Assembly: GCA_032209605.1 (NCBI GenBank) | Contig: JASFXZ010000032.1 | Location: forward strand, 8,123,722 to 8,187,721 | Origin: Mactromeris polynyma | Taxonomy: Eukaryota; Mollusca; Bivalvia; Venerida; Mactridae | Length of the DNA: 64,000 bases | Reading direction: 5' to 3' | Shown here: piece after piece, positions 25,401 to 38,100 of the stretch | Layout: the number at the start of each line of letters is the position of its first letter | How positions within the stretch are numbered: the first letter of the stretch is position 1 | The notes under the pieces: generated by a model | Database searches by the model: none | What the model saw: the letters and a program-made list of their open reading frames with translations, nothing else | What the model was told of the DNA's origin: nothing | Made by a program: the position numbers and the translations under genes

Positions 25401-26209
25401 AAAGCTGGAATGTACAATAGACAAGGATTTCAGGTAATAATGAAAGTATGGTGCCAAATTCTAAAATAATTAAATAAGTTGACGTTTCAGGACTCAATAT
25501 CTGTTGTGTTGCCCAAGAATACAACAACCCATATAATAAAGACAAATCACAGATCAGAATCACAGATCAAAACTAATAAATTCTAAGAAGGAAGTCAAAT
25601 AAATTGTACAATTACTTAGTCATAAATAAAATAAATGGAACCTAAAATACACAAAGCTGCACACAATTTACACCAAACTCACAGCTCTTATCAATATTAA
25701 CTTCCATCAAGCTATATATTTTAGTACCAGCATAAATTTAGAACGTTCACATTCAAAAACTAGGTTCAGTCAATTTATCTGGACCGCACATTTTTTTCTA
25801 GGCCTTTACAATGCTGTATTACGCAAGATTAAAAAGTGTTGCCGAGCGCCAATTTCACAAACATTCTCCTTCAAGGTAAGTTTGAACCTGAATTCCTTCC
25901 ATACATTTGTGTAGTGCGTTACAATATACATTGTACTTGTTTGTCGATATATTGCGATACACAGCCAAACTGCTCTGTACTGATTAACTGATCGTAACGA
26001 TATAAAACGTATGTGTAGAAGGAATTTGAGTTCAGCTCCAATCTTATTTATTTGGGATTAACAACTTCATTCTTATATTCCAGTGTTCTGGACTTACGGT
26101 TCATACATTTTTCATTAAAATATTCCTGAAAATATAACAGATCTCAAGTTTTATGAGATCAGCCAGATCCCAGAACGCTATCTCTATATAAACTGCCCGT
26201 AAACCGATG
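22441..26209 (-). promoter_or_regulatory. Putative long SLC38A7 3' untranslated region
   Basis: About 3.8 kb of AT-rich sequence with no convincing coding frame follows the SLC38A7 stop. Read leftward, AATAAA-type signals occur at several places (complement TTTATT), the most distal that I favour being 22449-22454. A short SINE-body-like piece, GGCTGGTAACCCAGGAAACT, lies near 23080. Whether the whole stretch is transcribed cannot be told from sequence. Confidence 0.4.
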
Positions 26210-29200
26210 TCAACACGTATACTTTGATTTGTCTGCTTTGATTCCACCATCTACAAAGCTCATAAGCGACTGGGCTAAAGTCAATCCAAATATAAAAGTG
26301 CCGAGAGTTATAAAACAACACGAGAATATGACACGGAACTTTCTGCCTCGAGTCCAAACCCCCTCTTCCTTCACCTGTGACATGGTAGATGCTAACATAC
26401 ACATACCTGTAAACAGAAAAATTTATAAACTAAAAATCACAATTCATTCCAATAAATGTTGGTACTTTGTTTGATTAAATTGTTTTTTTCGGCCCATTTG
26501 GGGTTGAAATTGGCCCCACATTTCCCTCTCTGGAAAGTATATATTTTGAGCTGTCACAGCTAAATCTTTAAGTAAGTGTTTGACTCTTGTACGAATACAT
26601 GATAAATGCAAGAAATTGCTAGCAACGTGTACAACATATAACAACACTGTAATGGAAAACTACAATACCTGGGAAGATAAAGATGAAGACAGCAGCAAAG
26701 GCACCCAGTATCTCTATAACAATTCCTATATTTGGTATAAAAGCAGCGAGTGCTAACGTAGCAATGAACCAGATGACTGTTATCGTGATACGACGTGTAC
26801 GTTCTTGTTCAACAATTACAGATGGATCCAACTTTCTCAAATCTGTCCACAAACATTCAAATGCTGCTCTGTAACGATACATCACCTTTGAGTTAAGTTT
26901 TAACATTGATCTAGCTCAGGCAGCTGCAGGCAAACAAGAAACTATCGGTAATTCTGATGGATGCTTCCCGTAGTATGTACATGATTGATCATTGAACTGG
27001 AACATGCCATAAACATGCACATCTCCACGTGGTCGAGAAGCTTCCCATCAAGTTTCATTGAAAATAAACATGAAATGATTATTTTTTAATGAATACCAAA
27101 GTGAGAAGCGGACAGATGACATGTTTTTCTTGCATACCCGACCAGACTGTCTTGCGTTTATACTGGTGCTGGAAATTTATCTTACACTCCACCCCATCCG
27201 TCTCGTACTGATGACGTAATGTAATGATGTCATATAACATCGAATAACAACTTGAATTAATTTATAAAGTAATATGCAACTATATGGAAAAAAGTACACA
27301 AGAAAAAGAATCTATCACTGGCTTTGTGTGATGATGGAAATATTTAGCTCAAGGGTTGCTGTTTTGGTGGGAACAAGGCTCATGATATAACAGGATTGAT
27401 GTATTTGTGAACACAACTGTATATATACACTTACCTGCCACAGAATAGAAGTATAGGATACGTTGTGTATGTTTTTACAGCGATCAATATCACAGCAATG
27501 ATGACCGACACATCTGGGTCGTACGACAGCAATATATCGCTAGTAATCAAATCACCAAACGTCAGATAACCAAACGCTGCTGTTCCAGTGTATGTTGCGA
27601 CGCAGAGAAATATTGCCACGGAAACTGTCTTAGAAAATTGCTTAAGATCTCTTGGCTCCATACAGGAATAAATAGGAATTATGCTCACATGGCACTGAAA
27701 GAATTAAACGTGAACAAATTCATGAGTATATAATGTCAAGCACCGATAAATATTTAGTTTCAGTTTAATCGTTACATTTTACATAAAAATAGGACAACTT
27801 GTACAAATTAATCCCGACGATTACTTCTAGGGCGTCTCAGCAGCACTTGCTCCTCATTAAGGGATTTTGGAGACCTAGATTCTTGCCGGTAGCATGGTTG
27901 GAACCCATTCTTTCAACATGACAGAACTAAAAAGTATTTTATCAATGTAATATGCTCATTCTTGCCACTATCTTAATACTGTTTGATTTCACTAACTACA
28001 CATAGTATACCTGATATGCAAAGCAGATTGTTGGTACAACATGAAAAACATCCATCCATTGATCAGGTCTGTAAAACAAATAATAGAATCTAAAATCACA
28101 GCATTGAATACAAACTTAAGTATGAATGGTGGGATAAAAGGTAAACACTATGTTATGACATCAAGTAATATATCAACCAATATTTGTAAAGAACAATTCG
28201 TGAAATGACTGTGTTCTATGAAAAAGAGAGACTAGTGCTCTAATTGTAAAGTTTGATTTTAAAATCAGCCAATCTTGCAATATGAATGAGAAAAATTAAT
28301 GGACTATAATGTATGATAATCAATACACATACTTGGTTTTGATTGGTCCAGGGCTGTCATGTGGCATGAAATACTTTATTGTTACCACAGCAACAACGTA
28401 CATTATACCAATAACACCAACAAAACTGAAATACAACAATTTTATGACATCATTTTACATGACAGTTTCATCAAATGATTATAATTACACTTGTTTATGT
28501 TACAGCATAGAATTAAAACTGAACTAGGATGGCGCAATTACAGACACAAACTCGAGGGAGAGTAACTGGAAATATAGAGCTGTATATTTGTCTTGAGAAG
28601 TTAGTGCATGTTATTAGCTACAGGATAACCAGTTCTTGTCTTGCATACAAAACTGACGTATTTTATAAGATCAGTTCATGTACAAACAACAATTGCATGT
28701 TGCAGAATCCTATCCTAACATATTTTCAAAGATTGTTTGCAGAAGTATGTATTGTATATTAAGGCTTTGAGGCAGTGAAACAGCTTCATAACCATAATTA
28801 TGGTACAATAGTTTTGCCCAAATCTGCCAGTATTTGTAATGAAATAGATACATATTTTCATTTTCCTTCATTTCATATAATATAGGAATGTATTACAGCG
28901 TGGTACTATCACCGCGACTTAAGATAGCTTTATGAGATTAAAAAATATTTCTTTAAGTAAGTAAAACCATACTCACCTAGCATATTTGAGAAAGTCGATC
29001 CTTTTGGGAAAGCACAGAGGTAAAATGAGGATAACAGATGTAACAGTAATAGTGGCTTTACGATCCATATACCATGGATTGTGCTCACAGTAAAAGTTCT
29101 TGGCCACAAAAAGAAAAACTGGAAAAAAAACATGAAGACTTATATTGGATGTATTAATATTACTTATATAGAAACATTTTTTAATTGAACATAATGAATA

Positions 29201-32200
29201 ATGATATTAAAAAACATAATAGATTAGGATAATTACATAAATTATTTAGATCTATAGGAATATTAATCATCAGTTTAGAACTATAAGAATAATATTAATC
29301 ATCAGTTTATACATAGCTTACATTCTTCCCATTGATCTCCTATGATAATGAGAAATGTGATACAAGTTCCAAAACAGTATACAGTTAGAAACATAGCACT
29401 TGCTCTCTGAGCATTTTGACCACAAACTGTCCGCACAACATCCTGGTAGTTAGCAGCTCCTTTTATGTCTGAGCAGTGAGCAAGAATCATTATCGCTGTC
29501 ACGATGAACACCAGAAAGATCTAAATATAGACACAAGAAATACATTTGTACAAAGTTAAATGTATATTTATATTACATGCCTACGTCTCATTGGAACAAC
29601 AACATTTTGTTATTCTTTAATATGTTCCAATGAGTCCAAAATGGACGTGAACGGTGAATGTGGTCTTATGTTTTTCCATTTAGATGTCTATACGTGTAAA
29701 ATTCAAAAATCGGGGAATGTAGTTCCACATAGGATTGGTTATGTCTTATATCAAATGTAAAAGTTGGGAACAACTACCAAAACCCGATTGTCTAGGCGTG
29801 TATTAGAACAAGATTATTTTGTGAACTTCAGAATTGAACACAGAAACTTATAACTTATAATTTGCATAACTCTAAGATGCACTGCAAAAAACATTTAACT
29901 TTAATTGATAGTTCAAGTGCAAGTGTACCAGGCTGTAACCCTTGACTGTTATCAAGGACCATTTTTTCAATTTCCCAAATAGGATTTTATCAGCTTAAAA
30001 TGTAAGTATTGAATACTGAATAGTAAATGATTATATTATTAGGGAAAGAAAGCGTACAGTAAAACCTCACCTAAAGACCACCTCAATAATAAGACCACCT
30101 CAATAATAAGACCACCTCAATAATAAGACCACCTCAATAATAAGACCACCTCAATAATAAGACCACCTCAAAATTAAGACCTCATTTTTCCAGTCCATTA
30201 TCACAGTTTTGCTTTTTATTCAACCTCAATATTAGGACCTACCCAATAAGAAGACCCGTTTTCAAGGGTCCCATGGGTGGCCTTATTATTGTGGTTTTAC
30301 TGATATGTTATGCTAAATAACTTACTGCCTGTATGACAATGGCCACTACTACACCACCAGCTTGATGGTAGGCCTGTGGAAAGTTGAGGAGACCGGCGCC
30401 AAGGGCGGCATTTACTACAAGAAATACTGACGCATACCATGATGAACCTACAACAAAAATTAATGAGCAAGTTGTTAAACAGTGGAGTCTTTATTGCACA
30501 TTGCCAGTGCCCATAGAAAGTTATAAGTGAACAGCAAGGAATAATACATCAGCTAACTTTTTGACACTGTACAACGTAATTATCAGAAGCATATTTTGAG
30601 TGAATCAAAAGAGTTACATAACCTGAATGGCGAGGAAAAAATAATAAACTGATGTGCTAAGCTTAAAGTTTCTAGAAAATGTTGTTTTTAAACTGTACTT
30701 CTGTCATGGTTTCTTATTAGATTTTCTAAAACAATACACCACTGGAAAGTTTATGATCCAAATTTTCCAAAAATATATTTTAATATATTTGATGTTGCCA
30801 CAAACATTGAATCTGATCACATACATGTACAAAGATTTTTCCATTTAAGTTATACGAAGAGATAATCAGTCAGAAATATAAATTTACTGTTTAAAAAATG
30901 AATAAAAAATGGAATGTAATGCCTTTTGAAACTGTTTATTGGTGTATAAAAATAAATCACTGTGTGCCTCAGGCAAAAGATCTCAAATATCAGTACATTA
31001 TAAATTGTACATTATAAATTGTACACCGAAATTGAAATAAGAGACTGACAATGCTTTAAAATTGTGATGAAATATAAGTAGTTTATCAATTATCTTCGTA
31101 CAATACGATACTATTGTACTGAGTAAAGACACAACACTTGTAAACACACCCCCCACAAAACTTTTAAAAAATAAATTGCCATTAGTGGGCGGATAAACAA
31201 CCTTTCGAATTAGACTGCTGTATAATAACTACTTCATCATCAGTGGCTTGCACGGACAGCAGCGGTTTATTCTCATCTGAACTATTAAAAGACATTGTTT
31301 GTATTTTAATAAATAAAAACTTGTATGTAACGCTTTGTTTTGTTTTGAAATTTATTCTTTGTCAGCCATCTTTAGATCATGTGATCCATTTAGGGAAACA
31401 AAACCATAAAGATGTGGTTAAATATCAACTGCAGTCGGTTCCGGAATTCAGACCGGAGTTTGTTTAACTCGACTATGGAACCGTTGATTATAGAAACATA
31501 AGAGGGTTTATCCGTATTCTGAGCGTTTACATTGTGATTATTGTTTTGTGACAGACTTCTATCTGACAAAGAACAATAGTATTTTATATCCAATGCAATG
31601 TCATGCTGTCTAAGTAAGAGCGTCCTACTAGACACTTTTGTAACTAAATATGGCAATGGTCGCTGTCCTCCCTAGATAGAAAAAAATGCTTATTTTGTTG
31701 CTTAAACAATAACTGTGCAACTACGCATGTTTTTGTCTGGGTGGTGAAATCTAAATTATATGTTTACGTCTATAACAGAAATACGGTCTTCCTATTCGGA
31801 CAGAAACACTAAATCTATGGAACTCAACGTTTCGGATCTTTCTTGAATCATTTTAAAACATGTCACATATCATTAATGCTCGCTTTACACTAAATTTTAA
31901 TAGCAAACATCCACTGTAAAATTACAAATTGCCCATTTTATTGATACCAAACATTTAGGCTATTATTAAATCCAGTTATACAAAAGTACAACATTAATTT
32001 ATGTCCTCTAATTACACGTGCATTTAGTCATAATTTATTCGGGCGTTATCGAATTACGTGCCATAACACGTCGTCTGTCATTTCACAAGAGTTTATGTTT
32101 AAACTTATATATTTTATATCGATTGTGAAACAATTTCTTACAACTTATACTAATCACTCTCGATGACAGCTTCCTGGTTACCAACCAGTACTCGCGCCAA

Positions 32201-32660
32201 ATTTAGGGATTGTGAAGTTCGTGATCATCGTGGCGCTCGAACTCACGACCTTCGGATCAGGAGTCAGGCGCTCTACCCATCGACCACTGCGCCTCCATTC
32301 ATTTTTTAAATTAATTTTAATCTCTTCACGTTTCAACTAAACAAATACGAACATATTTCAAACATTGAGTTTCTTATCATTTGCCATTCCATAAAGTTAT
32401 TTAAAGAATATTTTTCATTTCATCACGTTTTCGAATAAGACTCTTTTTCGAAGAACATGGTTAAATGAAAAATATTCTTTGACACGACAAAGAATGTCTT
32501 CAGACCCACGGAACAAGACATTAGACGATCACAAGTTTACGCTGAAAGTTAAGAAATGCTGGCGGAAAACAAAAGTTTGAAAGCTTCCACACTTACAAGA
32601 AGATGAATCAGTTGATCTATTCGGCTTCTCCTCGGAAGATAAATACAAAGTTTCAGCCAT
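26210..32660 (-). CDS. SLC38A7: SLC38A7-like sodium-coupled neutral amino acid transporter
   Basis: SLC38 carriers move glutamine and related amino acids; vertebrate SLC38A7 (SNAT7) is reported to export glutamine from lysosomes. Nine exons, read leftward: 32660-32597, 30447-30326, 29520-29322, 29118-28977, 28425-28333, 28068-28011, 27694-27435, 26868-26669, 26406-26210. All are GT/AG and in phase; total 1335 bp, 444 residues (human SLC38A7 about 462). The N-terminus MAETLYLSSEEKPN is cytosolic and charged. TM1 carries VVNAALGAGLLNFP, the family signature. Later landmarks are GTCITFLIIIGDQ, NPWYMDRKATITVTSVIL, LPLCFPKRIDFLKYA, FHVVPTICFAYQCHVSIIPIY, TGTAAFGYLTFGD and GAFAAVFIFIFPG. Multiple hydrophobic helices span the length. 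SLC38A8 is the closest alternative, since the two are similar. Confidence 0.92.
26488..26545 (-). repeat. Fragment of dispersed repeat family A
   Basis: TTTTTTTCGGCCCATTTGGG and TTGAAATTGGCCCCACATTT resemble the starting segment of family A (GGCAAATTTGGGGCTGATAT...) in degraded form. Short and uncertain. It lies in the last SLC38A7 intron. Confidence 0.35.
30055..30303. mobile_element. MITE, CAGTAAAACCTC family, with internal 17 bp array
   Basis: It has TACAGTAAAACCTCACCTAA at the left and GGCCTTATTATTGTGGTTTT then ACTGA at the right, the family termini. Inside, a 17 bp unit, ACCACCTCAATAATAAG, is repeated about five times (roughly 30077-30165). The expanded copy is 249 bp against 185 bp for the 46001 copy. 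It lies in SLC38A7 intron 2. Confidence 0.88.
30448..32596. other. SLC38A7 intron 1
   Basis: About 2.1 kb intron separating the short N-terminal exon from TM1. It contains the SINE copy at 32085-32300. A CACGTG box lies at 32015-32020. Nothing else is recognised. Confidence 0.45.
32085..32300 (-). repeat. tRNA-derived SINE, family 1
   Basis: Read on the minus strand it starts GGAGGCGCAGTGGTCGATGG, continues with GGTCGTGAGTTCGAGC (B box), then ACTGGTTGGTAACCAGGAAG (body) and a tail with TCACAATCGATATAAAATA. The copy at 39608-39800 on the plus strand aligns end to end. This is a composite SINE with tRNA-like head, conserved body and short tail. Confidence 0.85.
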
Positions 32661-32703
32661 ACTTTAAAACACACCAAGCAGCTGTTGTTTTAAATTATAA
32701 TAA

Positions 32704-32900
32704 CATATATCAAATAGAAATTTCACACGCAGAAAATCCAGTATGTCTGTAATGTTCCTACTGATTTTCAGCGCAAAATACAGCATATTCATTGAAATAT
32801 ATTTTCAATTAATAGGCTGTATTTAGCGCTGAAAATTAGACGAAACATTACGGACATAGTGGACTTTCTGTGTGTGAAATTTCGATTTGATATATTCATA
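32704..32900. mobile_element. Near-perfect palindromic MITE just upstream of SLC38A7
   Basis: A 197 bp palindrome. The left arm ATATATCAAATAGAAATTTC...TTTTCAGCGCAAAATACAGC is matched by the right arm GCTGTATTTAGCGCTGAAAA...GAAATTTCGATTTGATATAT. The arms are about 80-90 bp each with about one mismatch in ten and only a short AT-rich loop. It ends 44 bp before the SLC38A7 ATG (minus strand). It therefore lies in the 5' leader or core promoter. Confidence 0.88.
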
Positions 32901-33159
32901 TTTAATTGCAATATCCTAATTATGTCATCGGAGTACTTATAGCTTTTGTTATGTGTATCTTATAAAACAGGTGGATTGGTTGCGTGGAAAGTTAATTTTG
33001 AAATATTCAATCATCTGTTGATAAATTGCTTTCTAAGTCAGGGTATCTATTGCTACTGTCCGCCCACACGTGCGCGGATTCGGTCACGTGCCCTCAGTGC
33101 TGTGATTTATATGGAACATTTTTATTCAGTGCAGACTCCATCATTTTTTCATAGATCGT

Positions 33160-33340
33160 GAAACAAGTTCTTTCATATTATATTAATCACTACTCCCTGT
33201 ACCACTTAGTAACTACTACACACGCCCAATTGAGGGATTGTGAAAACTACGAAAATGTCTACGGTTGAGATCGAACCATGTGTGGCACGACTTCCTGATC
33301 CGGAACTCGGCATCCTATCACTGGACCACTACGCCTCTAG
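33160..33340 (-). repeat. tRNA-derived SINE, family 1 (diverged)
   Basis: On the minus strand: AGAGGCGTAGTGGTCCAGTG (A box), then a degraded B box near 33275, the remains of the body motif and a tail matching GTGAAACAAGTTCTTTCATA. Same layout as 32085-32300. Confidence 0.75.
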
Positions 33341-34154
33341 GTATATAGTTATCGGCGGTATGCAAAATTACCAAGATAGGTGCGTGTCACTGTCTCTTTT
33401 AACAACTTCATGTCCTTAAAAAATCAATTTATAAAAACTCTTATGATTTTAATACTGTACGATGTGAATGATACACGCAATGGTACAATTAGTGTACGTA
33501 TCTAGGTGCTGTCGAAAACCAATAAAAGCAGCGTGCACGTGATTTCAAATACGAAACCGGCTGTTTTTTCCCACCGCCTGTCAAACATGGTATGTAGTTC
33601 AGCCGGATACAACATAAACTTGTAGCAATGTGTTTGTGAGTCAAAACTTTATTAATATCCAGCATTTACAATGACATGCAATTCAATGATGCACGCTAAA
33701 TGTATGCAAGAGTTAAAATATTCGTGAAAGAGTTTTTTGAAAGTTTTTATATAGAATAATATGTCATTTTCTTACTGTGGTATATTCGTGTTGACTTTGA
33801 AGTGGATTTCGTTACGCTCGTGTCAAAGCATTTAAACTACTTAAATGCATAGCATCAAAGGCATATTGAGTCTGATCTTAGATAGCACCCCAAAAGTTCC
33901 CCAAAATGAGAGAAATTTAAAATACGTTAATTTGATCAGCATGAAATTCGGCGTAAAACAGCTGGCTGTCCATTCATCATAAACAGATATAAGAAAATTA
34001 AACGAATGAAAATGTGCAATAGTCAAAACGGAGAGCGAACAGCTCACAACATGACATCATCAATGTAATTTGTCTTATATGCATATAATTTGGTGAGTTG
34101 CTTTTGGCACGTGTTCAGATATGTTTAACGTCCATCCAGTGGTTTGTGTAGTTG

Positions 34155-34362
34155 TAAACTTGTTTATGTTATATCGATCATGTTCTAACCACTGACTCTC
34201 ATCGATGACTACTTGCTGGGTTACTGACAAGTACTAGCGCCAAATTCAGGGATTGGTGAAATACGTGATCAAACCCTGGTCAATGCGGGGGTCCGAACTC
34301 ACGCCCTTAGAAATAGAAGTCCGACAGGGTCCGGCTCACTACCATCGGCCACTAGGCCTACC
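34155..34362 (-). repeat. tRNA-derived SINE, family 1 (diverged)
   Basis: On the minus strand it begins GTAGGCCTAGTGGCCGATGG, has GGGCGTGAGTTCGGACC as its B box, and keeps the body (GTCAGTAACCCAGCAAGTAG) and tail. Same family and orientation as the copies at 32085 and 33160. Confidence 0.75.
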
Positions 34363-35177
34363 AATGGTTCAATGCAGTCCGTATTTTTCCTAATGTTAAC
34401 ATTACTAAAATTAATGTCCGTAGTACGTTTGAAAAATCCAGTTGACTATGAATTGATCCAAATTTTGAATGATCAAGCTAGGCTTCCACATCCATCATGT
34501 ATAGTTCAAGATTATATATATATAATTATAATTATATATATTAAGCGCGATTCGATGTATATGTTGCACATTATGCTCATGCAGTGAACAGTCTTAAGAA
34601 GGTCAAGTGTGCACATTGGTATGGGACAAGCGATAATACTGGTTCATACGAATGTAATATCAAACAAAAATTCTCTGTTTTTTCATTTTCAAAACCGATT
34701 TAATAGACGGATTTAGCTCTACATCGATTTTATGTTCTTGTACAAAAATCCCAATAGACAATACATTCCTACATGTTCAGTTGAGTGCAAGTCGGCTGAT
34801 CAGTCTGCATATAAATCAGAGTTCTTTAATGCCCATATCATTCAGCAAAGTATAGAAATGATTATAATTTAGAATGAAAGTCGTCGCTTAAATGTTAATA
34901 AAGCGCGAATGGGCGACTTGCATTTTGCTGTGCTTTAGAAATCGGATTTCTTTATGGATATATTTACCATTCATTCTAGGTCACGTGATTTTTTACGTCA
35001 TTTTTGTGTTGGTTCCTTCGCAAACAAGGAAGACTAAACATGGCGGATACAAACTATTCGTGCAAGAATCCTTTGTTTCGTTTTTGTAACACGTGATATC
35101 TTCTCGGAGCTTACTGAATTCATTACTGCTTATATTGTTGGAATAAACTGAACCGTTGTCAAACCTAAATAGTGTCA

Positions 35178-38100
35178 ATGGGTGCCAAACAGAGCACGGG
35201 GACTGGCCCTCCAAGAGTTCGAACTTACTCGGGTTCGGGATCACAAAATGGGGCTGGACCCCATGTGTCAGTCGGAGCACACAGTTCAGGGAGTCGTGTC
35301 CGAGCTCGAAGTTTGGGTAGTTTCACTTCAAATCCCCCTACAGGTCTTCACATACCTGTCAGCAATGGTGCTGGACCTGGGGCAGTTGGTGGAACTCCAG
35401 ACTCAGATTCGAGCCCAGAAGAACCTGGGCCGGTGGTACATCCTCAAGGACTTCGTACCATTACTCATTCACTTCCAGTTCATCTGTTTGCTTTACATGG
35501 TAAGTGTCGTACGATTGTAAAATTATTTGAGAAATTATGTCACAATGTTTTAAACTTTCTCTTTAGTCATTTAGCATGGTCAGTGTAATATAGTGACCTA
35601 CTGATGTTCAACATGGCCTGTAGGACTTTTCCATAAATAAAGATCATATGCGGTCAATCGCAAAATTTAAGGCACCTTAAAACACTATATTTAACTGTGT
35701 AACATCATTTAATTCAGTTGAATTTACATTATAGTGTGTTTGTTATGTGTTATTACTTATAATGCTCCAGCATGTTTGTTATCTGGTTGGTCATTAATGG
35801 GTCATTATAATGATAAGGTAACTCTTGACATCTACAGTTTGGGTTAAATTTTAGTTTTGTGATGTGGTTTTGGTGTTTTCCATTATTTAGGTGATGACCT
35901 GTTTTTCTATGCACCAAATTGGGTCATGTTGAAGTTTATGTCCTGTTTACACTGTACATCATACAGGTTCTTTGAGCATTATAGCAGTACATCATACAGG
36001 TTATATGAGCATTATAGCATTCCTGACATTCCTAATTGTGTCTGTCTATGTTTTTATGAACAGTTTAAGCCATGTCATGGTGCATTGCACTAACCTTATT
36101 GTCATGGTGCATTGCACTAACCTTATTGTCATGGTGCATTGCACTAACCATATTGTTGGTGAGTGGGACTCCAAGAGTCCTTAGAAATAGTTGGTTTAGC
36201 CTTATAGTGGATTTGAGAGGTCAGCTGGTATTGAGAGGTCATTGCTTGGAAATACCAACTCTAGCTTGCCATGAACTGCTACTTTAGGAGATGTCCGTGC
36301 CTTCAATGGATAATAATAAAAAAGTTGAAAATTTAGTGTGTTCGAAATTAAAATGAACTGATTTCATTTACCAGACGTCTGTTATGGTTAACAACTGGAG
36401 AGATTAACGTTTATCTTCTTCTATTTAAAAAAAAGATATATGTCTACAGTTTCAATGAGGTCAAATAATTCTGTTTAACGTTAACTTTTAAAGCAGTACA
36501 TCCTCAGAATATCGGGACAGAATGACTATTACCTCATATTTATATGATTTTAGCTTGTATTTGATCTTGCCCTAACTAGTTTTAGTTACAAATCTCTATA
36601 TATAGTGAGACAGTTGTATCCAGTTGTTTTTTCTTTATAATTAATAGTTGTATTGTCTAGAAGTAGAACTTCAGACCCAAAAATAATCATTTCTAAACTT
36701 CTGTAATTCACAAATGATCTTGGACATAGCTCTTGACTTAATTTAAGTGTTTTCAAACTGGCTGTACTAGTACATTATATAAATGTAACATAGCTATCAT
36801 GATATTCTGGAGTGAGAGATATACGACGTAAATGTACTTGGAATAGATTTGATTGTTTTTGTTTTGTTTCGAGAGTGCTTGCGTTCTACAGGAAGTAAGT
36901 ATTTGAAGTGAAGGAGAGTTTTAAGTTTCACTCGGTCACTTGCCGCCATTACTGTTCGTTATAAACTGTCACGTTTAATTGTTGTTCAGTGCCACCTGTC
37001 CACAGCGATACACCGGGAAACACACATGTTGACTCTTGTTGAGAGGTTGTTGATCTCTGAAGGTTCAGTTGATAGTAAATTATTACTAAAGGAATACAGT
37101 TGTTGCTCAACAGAGGGCTGCTCTGATGAGGCTTTGCTGTTCATTACTGAAGAAATGAAGCTTTTTGCTTGATGGTATCTTGCAAGATGTTTCTTACATG
37201 CCAAAAGCAGCTTTGTGTGTTATTACTGTTAACAAGCATAAAACTGTTTAGTGTTGTGTAGAGTAGGTACCAAAACCAACTTATGTTAACAGTGGTACAA
37301 AATAATAATAAAGGTGACAAATGCACCACAATGCGATTCTCAGGGGTTAGGGTATAAGTCCTTGTGTCTCCAAGTCTTCCATGCTTGCACTCTGTTAGGC
37401 TCGCCTTTGGGACACCACAGTTTTCAGTGTAGCTTGTCATTTTGTGTTGTGTCATGTCCAGGGGTTCCACTAGGTGCTGAATCTCAAGGGTCATTTTGAT
37501 CATTTTTTACTGGATTTTACTGTTTTGTAGCCAAAAATATTTACACATTAGTGAAAAATTGACTCTTCAACCAGAATCCTAAGGGTCAAAATGTGTATGT
37601 TTGGAAATTCCAGGCCAGGGGTCGCAGGGTCAACTCCAGAGTCAAATGAAACCCCTGATGTCAATAATGAATCACAATTGAACATGTCTTGTTCTAGATT
37701 TCGACCTTGTAAATGTCTTAATTTATCATGGCTCAGTCCATTATCTTATGAAGTTATACATTTGCCCCATATTATACCAAGGATTGTTAGTTTTTTGTTT
37801 GCAAAATATCAATATGTCTGTCTGTGCATTGGTTGATGATTTCTCACTAACCAATACTAATTAAATTCTTGAAAACTTTGAATGCAAAGAATGGCTATAA
37901 ATGTTCATTGCACACATGAATATTGATCTGTCCTTAATGGTTGCCTGTCTCTGAATGCTAGGGTTGCATTGGTTGTATGTCATACTGTATTTCATTTTGA
38001 CATTCATATAATATTATCATGGCGTAAAGAAATTCCTGCTTCGAAGAAGGTTTGGAACATTTGTAGATTGTTGTGTTCATGTGGGTCTGTGGTTAGGTAA

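Larger units (their letters stand above)
32901..35177. promoter_or_regulatory. Head-to-head SLC38A7 / ZNRF2 upstream region
   Basis: The start codons are 2.5 kb apart and diverge. CACGTG (E-box) occurs at 33067, 33085, 33536, 34108, 34982 and 35090. The one at 34982 reads GGTCACGTGATT, close to the TFEB/TFE3 CLEAR consensus, and TTACGTCA (CRE-like) follows at about 34993. Two tRNA-derived SINE copies occupy 33160-33340 and 34155-34362. The rest is unremarkable. Confidence 0.55.

Noticed and set aside
35172..35177. GTG at 35172 as the ZNRF2 start
   Set aside because: It would add two residues and destroy the N-terminal glycine needed for myristoylation; the ATG at 35178 gives MG.
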